In this document: one piece after another, positions 43,404 to 53,696 of the stretch
How positions within the stretch are numbered: position 1 is the first letter of the stretch
Layout: every line of letters begins with the position of its first letter
Assembly: GCF_004403065.1 (NCBI RefSeq)
Contig: NZ_SOHA01000044.1
Location: 1 to 64,000, forward strand
Direction of reading: 5' to 3'
Length of the DNA stretch: 64,000 nt
DNA from: Cryobacterium cryoconiti
GTDB taxonomy: Bacteria; Actinomycetota; Actinomycetes; Actinomycetales; Microbacteriaceae
Made by a program: the position numbers and the translations under genes
Notes under the pieces: model-generated
Told to the model about the DNA's origin: nothing
What the model saw: only the letters and a program-made list of their open reading frames with translations
Database searches by the model: none

Positions 43404-44123
43404 ATGCGTGATCGATTTGAAGCCACCGAAGGCGCGTTGACCGCATTGGCGGGAGATGAGTCGCGGTTGTATGAGCCCTTGCTGGGGGTGCTGCCGGTGG
43501 ACGGGTTGTCCATTTCGACGTTCGGCGACTTCCTGCCTGCCGAAACGGTCTCGGCCAGCGACGCGCAATCGATACGACTGGACGAGTTGCAATTGGATCT
43601 GGGCGAAGGCCCCTGTTGGGATGCGCTGGCGACCCGGGCCCCGATTCTCGAGCCCGACATCCGTCACAGGCCGACACGGGTGTGGCCGGTCTTCTCGGAG
43701 GCCATCATCGATGACGACCTGGGTGCCCTGTTCGCCTTTCCCCTGCTGCTGGGGCCCCTGCGCATCGGGGCGATCGACCTGTACACGACCAGGCCGGGAC
43801 ACCTCAGCGATCTGAACATCCGGCAGACCTCCGGGCTCGCGACCGTTGTCAGCCGCCTCGTGCTCGCTCGAGCCATCCGGCTGGCCGAGGGCGACATCGA
43901 GGGCGGTGCAGAATCCAGCCGACAGTTCTCCCGGCGCGAGGTGCATCAGGCCACGGGCATGGTGCTGGCGCAACTGGGGATTGCCGCCACAGACGCTCTG
44001 CTGGTCATCCAGGGCCATGCATTCGCCGCCGGCCGGCCGATGCAGGAGATCGCGCAGGAGATCATCGACCGGCGACTGAGTTTTGCGGTGAATGAGAATC
44101 AGATCGAGGGCTCTCATGATTGA
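43404..44123 (+). CDS. GAF and ANTAR domain antitermination regulator 1
   Basis: A 239-residue cytoplasmic regulator. A GAF sensor-like domain fills about residues 15-165 (LPVDGLSISTFGDFLP and LDLGEGPCWDALATRAPILEPDI are characteristic), then an ANTAR RNA-binding domain at about 178-230 (REVHQATGMVLAQLGIAATDALLVIQGHAFAAGRPMQEIAQEII). ANTAR proteins bind paired stem-loops in nascent RNA and stop terminator formation. The ligand of the GAF domain is unknown. The stop overlaps the start of the second GAF-ANTAR gene by eight bases, so the two are made together. Confidence 0.87.
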   Translation: MRDRFEATEGALTALAGDESRLYEPLLGVLPVDGLSISTFGDFLPAETVSASDAQSIRLDELQLDLGEGPCWDALATRAPILEPDIRHRPTRVWPVFSEAIIDDDLGALFAFPLLLGPLRIGAIDLYTTRPGHLSDLNIRQTSGLATVVSRLVLARAIRLAEGDIEGGAESSRQFSRREVHQATGMVLAQLGIAATDALLVIQGHAFAAGRPMQEIAQEIIDRRLSFAVNENQIEGSHD

Positions 44124-44829
44124 GGCAACGAGAGAAGACCGCCTGATCGAGACGTTCGCGACCCTGGCGGACACCCTGGTCGCCGGTTACGACGTGGTGG
44201 ATCTCCTGCAAACCCTGGTGGAAAGCTGCGCCGACCTCCTGGACATTGCGGCGGCGGGCATCCTCCTGGCCGACGCAGACGGTGAGCTCGAGGTCGTCGC
44301 CTCGACCAGCGAAGCCAGCCGGCTGGTCGAGGTCATGCAGCTGAGCGCCCGGGCAGGTCCGTGCGTGCAGTGCTTCACCACGGGCACGGTCGTGTCGCTG
44401 CCGGATGTGGAGGACAGCCCGCCGGCGTGGCTGCGCTTTCGGGACAGCGCCAGGGAGCAGGGTTTCGCTGCGGTCACGGCGATTCCGTTGCGGTTGCGGG
44501 AGACGACGATCGGCGCCCTCAACCTGCTGTCCACGGTTCCCGGGGCCCTGCGGCAGCAGGATGTGCGGGCAGCCCAGGCGTTGGCCGATGTGGCCACGAT
44601 CGGGATTCTGCAGGAACGCACGCTCCGAGAGAGCAATTCGGTGCGGGAGCAACTGACGAGCGCGTTGACGTCCCGAGTCGTGATCGAACAAGCCAAAGGT
44701 GTGATTTCGCATTCGCGCGGAGTCTCGATGGAGGAAGCGTTCGTTCTGCTCCGCACCTACGCTCGCAGCAACCGCGTGATGCTGTCCCAGGTTGCCCAGG
44801 GGCTCGTGGATCAGACGCTCGTCATCTGA
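44116..44829 (+). CDS. GAF and ANTAR domain antitermination regulator 2
   Basis: A 237-residue protein with the same domain order as its neighbour: GAF about residues 10-160 (containing AGPCVQCFTTGTVVSLPDVE and AVTAIPLRLRETTIGALNLLS), ANTAR about 175-232 (SRVVIEQAKGVISHSRGVSMEEAFVLLRTYARSNRVMLSQVAQGLV). The two share fold but low identity, so the pair is an old duplication or a designed two-part system. The ATG at 44116 with GAGGGCTCTC is preferred over the open ATG at 44092. A hairpin follows 11 bases after the stop, and a sigma factor gene begins 147 bases later. Confidence 0.87.
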   Translation: MIEATREDRLIETFATLADTLVAGYDVVDLLQTLVESCADLLDIAAAGILLADADGELEVVASTSEASRLVEVMQLSARAGPCVQCFTTGTVVSLPDVEDSPPAWLRFRDSAREQGFAAVTAIPLRLRETTIGALNLLSTVPGALRQQDVRAAQALADVATIGILQERTLRESNSVREQLTSALTSRVVIEQAKGVISHSRGVSMEEAFVLLRTYARSNRVMLSQVAQGLVDQTLVI

Positions 44830-44840
44830 CCCCGGGGTGG

Positions 44841-44861
44841 GTGTTCTTCTCTTGAGAACAC
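44841..44861 (+). promoter_or_regulatory. Stem-loop between GAF-ANTAR pair and sigma gene
   Basis: GTGTTCT (44841-44847) and AGAACAC (44855-44861) form a 7-bp stem with a 7-base loop in the leader of the sigma factor gene. It has no T-tail. It could be an attenuator or one half of an ANTAR target, although a second matching hexaloop hairpin is not evident. Confidence 0.45.
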
Positions 44862-44908
44862 TCGATCCGGCGCGTACGATTAATGTTCAAATCTTTGGAC
44901 AGGTCCTT

Positions 44909-44980
44909 ATGTTTGATAGTGACGAATCCTCATGTCAATGCGGACGTGTTGGCGTGACCGTGACCGAGGTCAGCTCGTGA
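44909..44980 (+). CDS. Possible 23-residue leader peptide
   Basis: A short ORF starts at the ATG at 44909 (AGGTCCTT in front) and ends in a TGA that overlaps the GTG of the sigma gene by four bases. It encodes MFDSDESSCQCG..., with two cysteines. The overlap would couple translation of the two. It is too short to test by codon use, so it may be chance. Confidence 0.3.
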   Translation: MFDSDESSCQCGRVGVTVTEVSS

Positions 44981-45995
44981 GCTCGCCGGATCAGGAATCC
45001 CCAACCGAAGAATCGGAGCAACCCGAGTCCGATCCGGCTCATCCCTGGCTGACCGCAGCTCCGACCATCGTGCCGCCTGCCACGACGGCACGATTCAGTC
45101 GGGGACCGACGGACACCTTCGGCTACTATCTGCGGAAAATCGGCAGAGTGGCCCTTCTCACCGCGGAGGAAGAGGTCGACCTGGCCCGGCGGATGGAGGT
45201 CGGCCTGTTCGCGGCAGAGAGACTCTCCCGGGGTGCCACGGAACCGGATCTGACCCGGGAGTTGGAGTGGCTGGCCCGAGACGGTGACCGGGCGAAGTGC
45301 CGGTTCATCGAGGCGAACCTGCGTCTGGTGGTCAGCGTTGCCAAGCACTACTCCGGCCACGGGATTCCCATTATGGATCTCGTTCAGGACGGCAACATCG
45401 GGCTGCTGCGGGCGGTGGAGAAATTCGATTTCACCACCGGATACAAGTTTTCCACCTACGGAATCTGGTGGATCCGGCAGTCCATTCACCGCGGCATGGT
45501 CGGCACCGCCCGAACGATTCGGATCCCGGTGCACACCGTGGAAAAGCTCAACAGGCTCAAGCGCCTTCGCCGTGACCTCACCGGCATCCTGCGTCGCGAG
45601 CCCACCCTGGCGGAGTTGGCCGAGGAGAGCGGATTCCCGTGGCCGACGTGCGCGCCTTGCTCGACTGGGACAGTGAGCCGATCTCGTATCAGACCCCGCT
45701 CGGCGAGGGTCTGGCCGATATCTCCGAGCTGATCATGGACGGCGACCTGCCGCAGCCCGACGAATACGCAGAACTGGCTCTGCGCCGGTCTGATATCACC
45801 TTCCATCTCGATGCGTTGCCGACCCGGGAGCGCATGATCCTGGAAGCCCGCTTCGGGTTCAACGGCGATCAACCCCGAACGCTCGACCAAATCGCCGCCC
45901 GGGAGGGCGTGACCCGGGAACGAATCCGGCAGATCGAGAAGCGGGCCCTGGCGATGATGCGGGTACCGGCACTCGAGCTCTATCTCAGAGAGTAG
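44977..45995 (+). pseudogene. Sigma-70 family RNA polymerase sigma factor, one-base frameshift
   Basis: A group 2-like primary-type sigma factor, expected length about 339 residues. Region 1.2 (DTFGYYLRKIGRVALLTAEEEVDLARRME), region 2 (RFIEANLRLVVSVAKHYSGHGIPIMDLVQDGNIGLLRAVEKFDFTTGYKFSTYGIWWIRQSIHR) and the start of region 3 lie in one frame. The rest of region 3 and region 4 (RERMILEARFGFNGDQPRTLDQIAAREGVTRERIRQIEKRAL) lie in the next frame, from about 45639 to 45995. The shift sits in TTCCCGTGGCC (45634-45644), where one missing G would restore GFPVADV. Both halves are well conserved. This is either a recent inactivation, a sequencing error, or a rare shift. Start: GTG 44977 with GAGGTCAGC. 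Confidence 0.8.
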
Positions 45996-46125
45996 AACTC
46001 GTCGGCGAACCCGCACCCCGTTGCCGGGAATCTGCTTACGACCCCAAAATTCCTTGCCTGATCCTGTGACGAACGTCGTCCGAGATACGACTACGTCATA
46101 AGAGATCAGTAGAGGAGCACTCACC

Positions 46126-46854
46126 ATGGCGACACACGACTCATCCGGTTCACCGATCAATTCCGGTTCACCGATCAATTCCGGTTCACATATCAATGCC
46201 GGCACACCGATCAATCGAAACGTCGATGACCACGGTTCCGGCGCTGCGGTGTCCGCGGGCGCCGGGGCGACCACCCGCGACGAGGTCGGTGGCCGCGAAC
46301 AGGTCGTCGTCCGCGACGAGACCCGCTTCGGCGGGATCCAGTGGGGATCGGCCTTCTTCGGTTGGCTGACAGCCACCGGGACCGCAGTCATCCTGACCGC
46401 CCTGTTCGCCGCAGCCGGAGCCGCGGTCGGCCTGGGTGGGTCGGATTCCGCTGACCAGGCAGCCGGAAACGTTGCCGAGAACGCCGATACCATCGCACTG
46501 GTTGGTGCCATTGTGCTGGCCGTCGTGGTGTTCGTGGCCTACCTGTGCGGCGGCTACGTTGCCGGTCGCATGGCCCGCTTCAGCGGCGTCAAGCAGGGAA
46601 TCGCGGTCTGGGTGTGGGCGATCGTGATCGCTGCCGTGGCCGGAATCATCGGTGTCATCGCCGGGGGCGAGCTCAACGTTCTCGGGAATCTGAACAGCCT
46701 GCCCAGCATCCCGCTCAATTCGGGAGACCTCACCGCGGGCAGCATCATCACCGCGCTCGTCATCGTTCTGGTCAGCCTCCTCGGCGCGATCGTCGGCGGA
46801 CTCGCCGGGATGCGTTTCCACCGTCGCGTGGACCGCGCAGTCCTCGGCCGCTGA
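46126..46854 (+). CDS. Four-pass membrane protein with SGSPIN repeats
   Basis: A 242-residue protein not assigned to a family with confidence (the layout is like YrzE/TIGR04086-type membrane proteins). The first 30 residues are four copies of a six-residue unit, SGSPIN, SGSPIN, SGSHIN, AGTPIN, encoded by an 18-base DNA repeat. A soluble linker to about residue 70 follows. Four membrane segments come next: about 74-98, 123-147, 158-181 and 206-228, with basic residues RFHRRVDRAVLGR at the end. AGAGGAGCACTCACC precedes the ATG. Being next to the sigma gene it may be a stress-regulated membrane protein, which is inference. Confidence 0.75.
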   Translation: MATHDSSGSPINSGSPINSGSHINAGTPINRNVDDHGSGAAVSAGAGATTRDEVGGREQVVVRDETRFGGIQWGSAFFGWLTATGTAVILTALFAAAGAAVGLGGSDSADQAAGNVAENADTIALVGAIVLAVVVFVAYLCGGYVAGRMARFSGVKQGIAVWVWAIVIAAVAGIIGVIAGGELNVLGNLNSLPSIPLNSGDLTAGSIITALVIVLVSLLGAIVGGLAGMRFHRRVDRAVLGR

Positions 46855-46931
46855 CTCCAGGATGGGCGGGCTGCTCGGCCACGCCGCTTCCGCACGTTCG
46901 CTCGCACATCATCAAACGAAAAGAGATCGTC

Positions 46932-47078
46932 ATGGCACGACTGCTCAAGTACATCCCCGTTGTTCTGACCCTGGTCGTCAAGTATCTGCGCAGCCCGCAG
47001 GGGAAAGCGGCGATTCAGAAGGCGCGGTCGTCGCGGCGCCGACCGAGGACCGCCGGCGCCACCCGTCCGAGGTCCTGA
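46932..47078 (+). CDS. Small membrane protein, 48 residues
   Basis: A short ORF starting at 46932 encodes a protein with one hydrophobic stretch (residues 6-18, LKYIPVVLTLVVKYL) followed by a very basic tail (KARSSRRRPRTAGATRPRS). AAGAGA lies upstream. It follows the four-pass membrane protein by 77 bases. The basic tail may be an out-of-frame end, since a neighbouring frame stays open longer; whether it is real is uncertain. Confidence 0.45.
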   Translation: MARLLKYIPVVLTLVVKYLRSPQGKAAIQKARSSRRRPRTAGATRPRS

Positions 47079-47233
47079 GAAAGTCGCCGAGGGCGCGGAG
47101 TAGTGGGCTCTTCCAAGGATGGGCGCGTAATGTCGTTTAAGGAGTTCGGTGAATCGGGGCTCGCCACACCCGCCGATGTCGCTTCGACGTCGCAAGGCAT
47201 CCCGAACTCGTCATCACCTAAGGACGCACCACA

Positions 47234-47950
47234 ATGACATCCACCCTTTCCCTCGACTCCGCATCGTCCCTCGACGCCGCCACTGTCGCCCGATACATCG
47301 ACCACACCCTTCTGAAGCCCGAGGCCACCGACGCCGACGTGGCGGCGCTGATCGCCGAGGCCGCCGAGCTCGGAACCTACTCGATCTGTGTCTCCCCGTC
47401 GATGCTGCCGCTCCGCATCCCCGCCGGCGCCGACGTCAAGGTCGCGGTTGTCTGCGGTTTCCCCAGCGGTAAGCACCACAGCGTCATCAAGGCCGCCGAG
47501 GCCGCCCTGGCCATTGAGCAGGGCGCGGACGAGGTCGACATGGTCATCGACATCGGCGCGGCCAAGGCCGGCCGGTTCGACGACGTGCAGGCCGACATCG
47601 CGGCCGTGCGGGCCGCGATCCCGGCTCCGCTGGTGCTCAAGGTGATCATCGAGTCCGCAGCGCTGACGGATGCCGAGATCGTCGGCGTGTGCCAGGCATC
47701 CGTTGCTGCCGGTGCCGACTTCGTCAAGACCTCCACCGGCTTCCACCCGGCCGGCGGCGCGACCGTGCACGCCGTGCGTCTGATGAAGCAGACCGTGGGC
47801 GACCGGGCAGAGGTCAAGGCATCCGGCGGAGTTCGCAGCTTCGACGACGCACTGGCCATGATCGAGGCCGGCGCAACCCGACTCGGCGTCTCCGGTAGCG
47901 CAGCACTGCTCTCCGGTGCCACTCCGGCCGACGCGGCCGGCAGCTACTAA
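47234..47950 (+). CDS. deoC: Deoxyribose-phosphate aldolase
   Basis: A 238-residue class I aldolase that splits 2-deoxyribose-5-phosphate into glyceraldehyde-3-phosphate and acetaldehyde, in nucleoside breakdown. The Schiff-base lysine is Lys165 in FVKTSTGF, the second catalytic lysine is Lys195 in VKASGGV, and Asp102 in [10 protein letters not shown] completes the set. [12 protein letters not shown] at the N-terminus is typical. It stands alone, with a hairpin terminator behind it, but nucleoside hydrolase and ribose genes are in the same window. Confidence 0.95.
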   Translation: MTSTLSLDSASSLDAATVARYIDHTLLKPEATDADVAALIAEAAELGTYSICVSPSMLPLRIPAGADVKVAVVCGFPSGKHHSVIKAAEAALAIEQGADEVDMVIDIGAAKAGRFDDVQADIAAVRAAIPAPLVLKVIIESAALTDAEIVGVCQASVAAGADFVKTSTGFHPAGGATVHAVRLMKQTVGDRAEVKASGGVRSFDDALAMIEAGATRLGVSGSAALLSGATPADAAGSY

Positions 47951-47971
47951 CCGCCTCGGACCACCGGTGCC

Positions 47972-47995
47972 GCGCCCGCGTTCGCATGCGGGCGC
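47972..47995 (+). terminator. Hairpin after deoC
   Basis: GCGCCCGC (47972-47979) and GCGGGCGC (47988-47995) form an 8-bp GC stem with an 8-base loop, 22 bases after the deoC stop and 22 before the next gene. No T-tail. Confidence 0.6.
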
Positions 47996-48016
47996 TGACA
48001 CTGGCACGCTTGACCC

Positions 48017-49078
48017 ATGACTCACACCATGACTGCGGCCGTTCTGACGAAGTTCGGTGGCCCCGAGGTGCTGGAGCTGCACCATGAGTGGCCCCGTCCA
48101 CAGCCCTTGGATGACCAGGTCCTGGTCAGGGTGACCGCGGCCGCGGTCAACAACACCGACATCTGGACCCGCCAGGGAGCCTACGGCCTGCCGGAGGACC
48201 CCGCCGCGCAGGCCGGCTGGCTGGGGTCGTTCGACTTCCCGCGCATCCAGGGTGGGGATATCACCGGTGTCGTCGTGGAGGTCGGGCGGAACGTCACGGG
48301 GGAGCTGATCGGCCGACGGGTGCTTGTGGACCCTGCCCTCTACGGATCCGAGGACGAGAACGCGTCACCGGTGGGATACCTGGGCAGCGAGGCCGATGGC
48401 GGTTTCGCGCAGTATGTCGCCGTGGACGCGTCCCACGCCCATGACGTGCAGGAGTCTCCGATGTCTGACGAGCAGCTGGCGTGCCTGCCCGTGGCCTTCG
48501 GTACGGCGATCGGCATGCTTGAACGCGCGCACGTGCAGGGTGGCGAGACCGTGCTGGTGACGGGAGCGTCCGGGGGTGTCGGTCTCGCTCTCGTTCAGCT
48601 CGCGGCGGCCCGGGGCGCGCGCGTTCTGGCGATCACCAGTGGGTCCAAGGGGACGGCGGTGCTCGCGAACGGGGCAACCCAGGTGTTCAACCGGGATGCA
48701 CCGGACATGCTCGCCGAGATCGCCGCCGCCGCTCCGGCGGGGTTGGACGTGGTCGCGGACATCGCCGGCGGCCCGGGGCTCTCGGCCCTGATGCCGCTGC
48801 TTCGGGACAACGGGCGATGGGTGATCGCGGGGGCCGTGGCCGGGCCGGTGATCGAGTTCGACCTTCGTCGCCTCTACCTGCACAACGTGCAGTTGATCGG
48901 CTCCTCCATGCACACCCGGGTTCATTTCCGCCGGCTGGTCGAGCTCGCCCGGGCCGGGGATGTCCGCCCCCAGGTCAGCAGCACGTTCGCCCTGACCGAG
49001 ATAGCAGACGCCCAGCGGGAGTTCTCCGCCCGGCGCCACATCGGCAAGATCGTCATCCTCCCGACCCACCCCTCGTAG
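48017..49078 (+). CDS. Quinone oxidoreductase-like zinc-free dehydrogenase
   Basis: A 353-residue medium-chain reductase of the NADPH:quinone oxidoreductase type. VNNTDIWTRQGAYGLP and the substrate domain precede ETVLVTGASGGVGLALVQLAAARGARVLAI, the Rossmann core near residue 180. The structural-zinc cysteines of alcohol dehydrogenases are absent, in keeping with the zinc-free group. It reduces quinones or enones with NADPH; the physiological substrate is not deducible. The exact start (48017) has no clear ribosome site, and a second ATG lies four codons inside (MTHTMTAAV). Confidence 0.87.
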   Translation: MTHTMTAAVLTKFGGPEVLELHHEWPRPQPLDDQVLVRVTAAAVNNTDIWTRQGAYGLPEDPAAQAGWLGSFDFPRIQGGDITGVVVEVGRNVTGELIGRRVLVDPALYGSEDENASPVGYLGSEADGGFAQYVAVDASHAHDVQESPMSDEQLACLPVAFGTAIGMLERAHVQGGETVLVTGASGGVGLALVQLAAARGARVLAITSGSKGTAVLANGATQVFNRDAPDMLAEIAAAAPAGLDVVADIAGGPGLSALMPLLRDNGRWVIAGAVAGPVIEFDLRRLYLHNVQLIGSSMHTRVHFRRLVELARAGDVRPQVSSTFALTEIADAQREFSARRHIGKIVILPTHPS

Positions 49079-49116
49079 AGCCGCCCGCGGCGGGTTGGCC
49101 GCAGCCCCGGGACAGG

Positions 49117-50781
<1,665 letters not shown>

Positions 50782-50930
50782 CCGTCTATTTTCTCAGACT
50801 CCCGCCGTGCCCGCGTGCCCGCGTGCCCGCCGTGTCGTCCGCCGGGGGTTCGAGGTCGCGGCGCACCCTGTGGAAGTGGGCGCATGCTCTATCGTGCGCC
50901 AGCCTCCACAACCTGCGCCGCGAGCCCCGG

Positions 50931-52127
50931 TCAGGCAGGCACCGGTTGCGCCTGCCGGCGTGCGCGCGTGGGGGCCGGTCCGCGGGGACTGAGGGCAGGA
51001 GCGGGCACGGGGCTTGCAGCAGGAGCCGCAGCAGGGTCGGACGCCCGAGCGGGTGCAGCAACGGACCGGCGTGCGGGCGTTGGCAGCGCGAGGGTGAGGA
51101 TGCGCTCCAGGAGCACGGGGGCCGCGTTGCGCCGGAAGGACAGCACGACCCGGGCCTCGTGCGGGTTCTGCCCGGCACGCCCGGCAAGGTGTGCCGCGCC
51201 AGCGGCCCGAACCTGCCCGGCCGCCGGGCGACCAGCGCCACCCACCGGGCCGTCCGGCTCCGCCAGCTTGGCGAAGTGGGTCTGGCCGCGGCGCGGTCCG
51301 GCGCTCAGGTCCACGCAGACGCGCAGGGTCGGCGCGCGCTCCGAGTCGAGATCGCCGGTCGCGAACGCGACGGCGAGCGAGTTGGGTAGGGCGAAGTGCC
51401 GGGTGCTGAACTGCTTGCCGCACTGCGTCAGGCAGGTTCCGAGCATGGCGGCCAGCGCCTGCTGGGTCAGTCCCGACGACGAGGCCAATTCGCGGCGGTG
51501 GGTTTCGTCGAAGGAGTGCGGGGCGGTCGCGTCGAGCGGAACGAGGGTGACCGGCCAGCTGGCCGCGAACACGTCAGCGGCGGCCGTGGGATCGGCGGCG
51601 ATGTTGGCCTCCGCGAACTTGCCCGCGTTGCCGGGAGCGAAGACGGCGCCGCCCATGATGGTCACCCGGCGCACGAGCCGGGGCAGTTCCGGGTCGAGGT
51701 AGAGCGCTTCGGCGAGGTTCGTCAGCGGGCCGACCGTGATGACCTCGAGCCGCCCCGCGTGCTCGTGCGCCAGCCGGATCAGCAGTTCCGTCGCCGATTC
51801 CTCCACCGGATTCCGCCGTGACCGGGGCAGCAGGACGTCTCCGATTCCGTTGCGGCCGTGCATGTGGGTGGCCCCGCGCCGGGACACCCCGCTCACCGGC
51901 TCGTACGCTCCGATCGCCACCGGAACGTCATCGCGTCCGGCGGTCGCGAGCAGGCTCAGGGTGTTCGCCGCGGCGACGGCCGGGTTGACGCATCCGTTCA
52001 CCGTGCCGATTCCGACCAGACGGATGCCCGGCGTCGCGAGCAGGAAAGCGAGCGCCAACGCGTCGTCGATCCCGGTGTCGCAATCGAGGTAGATCGGGCG
52101 GGGCTGGGGAGCCAGTGTGGGAGTCAT
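50931..52127 (-). CDS. Nucleoside hydrolase with C-terminal extension
   Basis: A 398-residue inosine-uridine preferring nucleoside hydrolase, which splits ribonucleosides into base and ribose. The calcium-binding motif is DCDTGIDDALAL near the N-terminus (residues 15-26); ITVGPLTNLAEAL and VTIMGGAVFAPGNAGKFAEANIAADPTAAADVF are family marks. The core would end around residue 310; here an inserted Gly/Ala-rich stretch (about 298-322) and a Pro/Ala tail (from about 350, PTPARRSVAAPARASDPAAAPAA...) enlarge it. The tail reads as unstructured and may result from a late frameshift. It follows the MFS gene by 49 bases in the same direction, opposite a GntR regulator, so import plus hydrolysis of nucleosides is the likely pairing. 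Ribose released could enter RbsK. Confidence 0.87.
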   Translation of the reverse strand: MTPTLAPQPRPIYLDCDTGIDDALALAFLLATPGIRLVGIGTVNGCVNPAVAAANTLSLLATAGRDDVPVAIGAYEPVSGVSRRGATHMHGRNGIGDVLLPRSRRNPVEESATELLIRLAHEHAGRLEVITVGPLTNLAEALYLDPELPRLVRRVTIMGGAVFAPGNAGKFAEANIAADPTAAADVFAASWPVTLVPLDATAPHSFDETHRRELASSSGLTQQALAAMLGTCLTQCGKQFSTRHFALPNSLAVAFATGDLDSERAPTLRVCVDLSAGPRRGQTHFAKLAEPDGPVGGAGRPAAGQVRAAGAAHLAGRAGQNPHEARVVLSFRRNAAPVLLERILTLALPTPARRSVAAPARASDPAAAPAASPVPAPALSPRGPAPTRARRQAQPVPA

Positions 52128-52176
52128 CGTCGACCATCCGTCTCATCGTTCGTGTGCGGGAGAGAAGTGCAGGGGT

Positions 52177-53583
52177 TCATGCGCCGATCCTCGCGGCAGG
52201 GCGCAGAACGAGGGAGGCCAGGAACGAGGCCAGCGTGAGGCCCACGGAGATCCACAGGGCCGTCCGGAATCCGGTGACGGTTCCCGCAGCCACGACCGGG
52301 GCGACGAGGGCGATGCCGACCCCGATCCCGATTCCGAAGCAGGCGCCGTTCAGGCCCGGGAGGGCCCCCCGGGCCTCGGCCGGGGAGTTGAGCACGGAGA
52401 CACCGTTGACCGAACTCTGGAACAGGCCGAGGTAGAAGACGCCCATCACGATCAGCAGGCCGAAGATCGCCCAGCGGTCCATCGCGAACACGGCGATGGC
52501 CACCGAGATCAGCGCGATGACGCCGCTGCTCAGTCGCAGGGACGTGATCCAGCCGATCCGCACGGCGACCCAGCCGGAGAAGATCGCCGCGGTGACGCCG
52601 AAGAAGGCGGTGGGGGTGAGGTAGAGCAGGGCCGACATCGACGCGGACAGCCCGTAGCCGACCTGCGTGTTCTGGCTGAGCAGGACCAGGGTGAAGTTGA
52701 CCGCGGAGTAGACGCCGGCGAGGGTGAAGACGGTGGAGAGCAGGAGCGGCCACACCTGGCGCGAGCGCAGCGCGTGCACGGGGATGAGCGGGTGCCGGGT
52801 GCGGGCTTCGATCATCACGAAGACGACGGCGCTCACCATCGCCCCGAGGAGGTACGCGATCGTCAGCGGGTCGGACCAGCCGGCGGCGGAGATCTGCGCG
52901 ATCAGGCTCGTCAGCAGGACCAGGAAGAGGGACAGGATGCCGGCGCCCCACCAGTCCATCGACCCCTGCTGGGTGCGCGGCTCATCCTGCGGCACGAAGA
53001 AGGCGACGCAGCTGATCGCGACCAGCCCGAGGGCGAGGGTGATCACGAACAGGAACCGCCAGCCGATGGTGTCGGTCACGAACCCGCCGACGAACCCGTC
53101 GACGCCGAACAGTCCGCCGTTGACGGAGGTGATGATACCCACCGAGATTCCGAACAGGCGGCTGTTCAGCCGTTCCGACAGCAGGAGGAAGGAAATGGTG
53201 AAGGTGGCGTTGGCGGCACCCTGCAGCACCCGGCCGATCAGCAACATCGGCAGGCTTGGGGCAAGGGCGCAGATCACCGTGCCGATCAGCACCATCGACA
53301 GCACGATCACGAGACTGCGCTTGCGACCGAGGAAGTCGCTCCAGCGGGAGAAGACCATGCTGAAGACCGCGCCGGCGAGGAAGAACACCGACTGCACGCG
53401 GGCGATGTCCTGCATGCTCTCGCCCAGCTGCCGACCGACGGCCGGCAGCGCGGCGGAGAGCAGCGTGGCGTTCAGCTGGAAGGTCAGGATCGCCAGGACC
53501 AGGGTGCCGATCAAGACCCCGGCCGACCGGGGAGCCCGCGCACGCACCGCAACCGGAGCTACTTCGGGGGAACGTACGAGCAT
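52177..53583 (-). CDS. MFS transporter, 14-segment DHA2-like
   Basis: A 468-residue major facilitator protein with about twelve to fourteen hydrophobic segments. The first is GVLIGTLVLAILTFQLNATLLSAALPAVG; RWSDFLGRKRSLVI is the MFS loop 2-3 motif, and SVNGGLFGVDGFVGGFVTDTIGWRFLF a DHA2-type segment. Such proteins usually export drugs, but the next gene is a nucleoside hydrolase and the divergent gene a GntR regulator, so nucleoside import is an equally possible role. AAGGAG stands seven bases before the ATG at 53583. Likely in one operon with the nucleoside hydrolase. Confidence 0.88.
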   Translation of the reverse strand: MLVRSPEVAPVAVRARAPRSAGVLIGTLVLAILTFQLNATLLSAALPAVGRQLGESMQDIARVQSVFFLAGAVFSMVFSRWSDFLGRKRSLVIVLSMVLIGTVICALAPSLPMLLIGRVLQGAANATFTISFLLLSERLNSRLFGISVGIITSVNGGLFGVDGFVGGFVTDTIGWRFLFVITLALGLVAISCVAFFVPQDEPRTQQGSMDWWGAGILSLFLVLLTSLIAQISAAGWSDPLTIAYLLGAMVSAVVFVMIEARTRHPLIPVHALRSRQVWPLLLSTVFTLAGVYSAVNFTLVLLSQNTQVGYGLSASMSALLYLTPTAFFGVTAAIFSGWVAVRIGWITSLRLSSGVIALISVAIAVFAMDRWAIFGLLIVMGVFYLGLFQSSVNGVSVLNSPAEARGALPGLNGACFGIGIGVGIALVAPVVAAGTVTGFRTALWISVGLTLASFLASLVLRPAARIGA

Positions 53584-53636
53584 GAAAAGACTCCTTCATT
53601 GGAGCAACCGCAAGGTCGACACGCTCAGTGTACATG

Positions 53637-53649
53637 CTTGTTATACAAG
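53637..53649. promoter_or_regulatory. Probable GntR operator CTTGT-TAT-ACAAG
   Basis: A 13-base palindrome in the 113-base gap between the divergent MFS and gntR genes; ATG/CAT flanks extend it. The sequence resembles TTGTATACAA-type operators of GntR/HutC regulators. Its position allows control of both directions. Confidence 0.6.
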
Positions 53650-53696
53650 ATCATGAGATGGCGCGATATGCTCGGAGAAACGACCGGGGGAGACAC

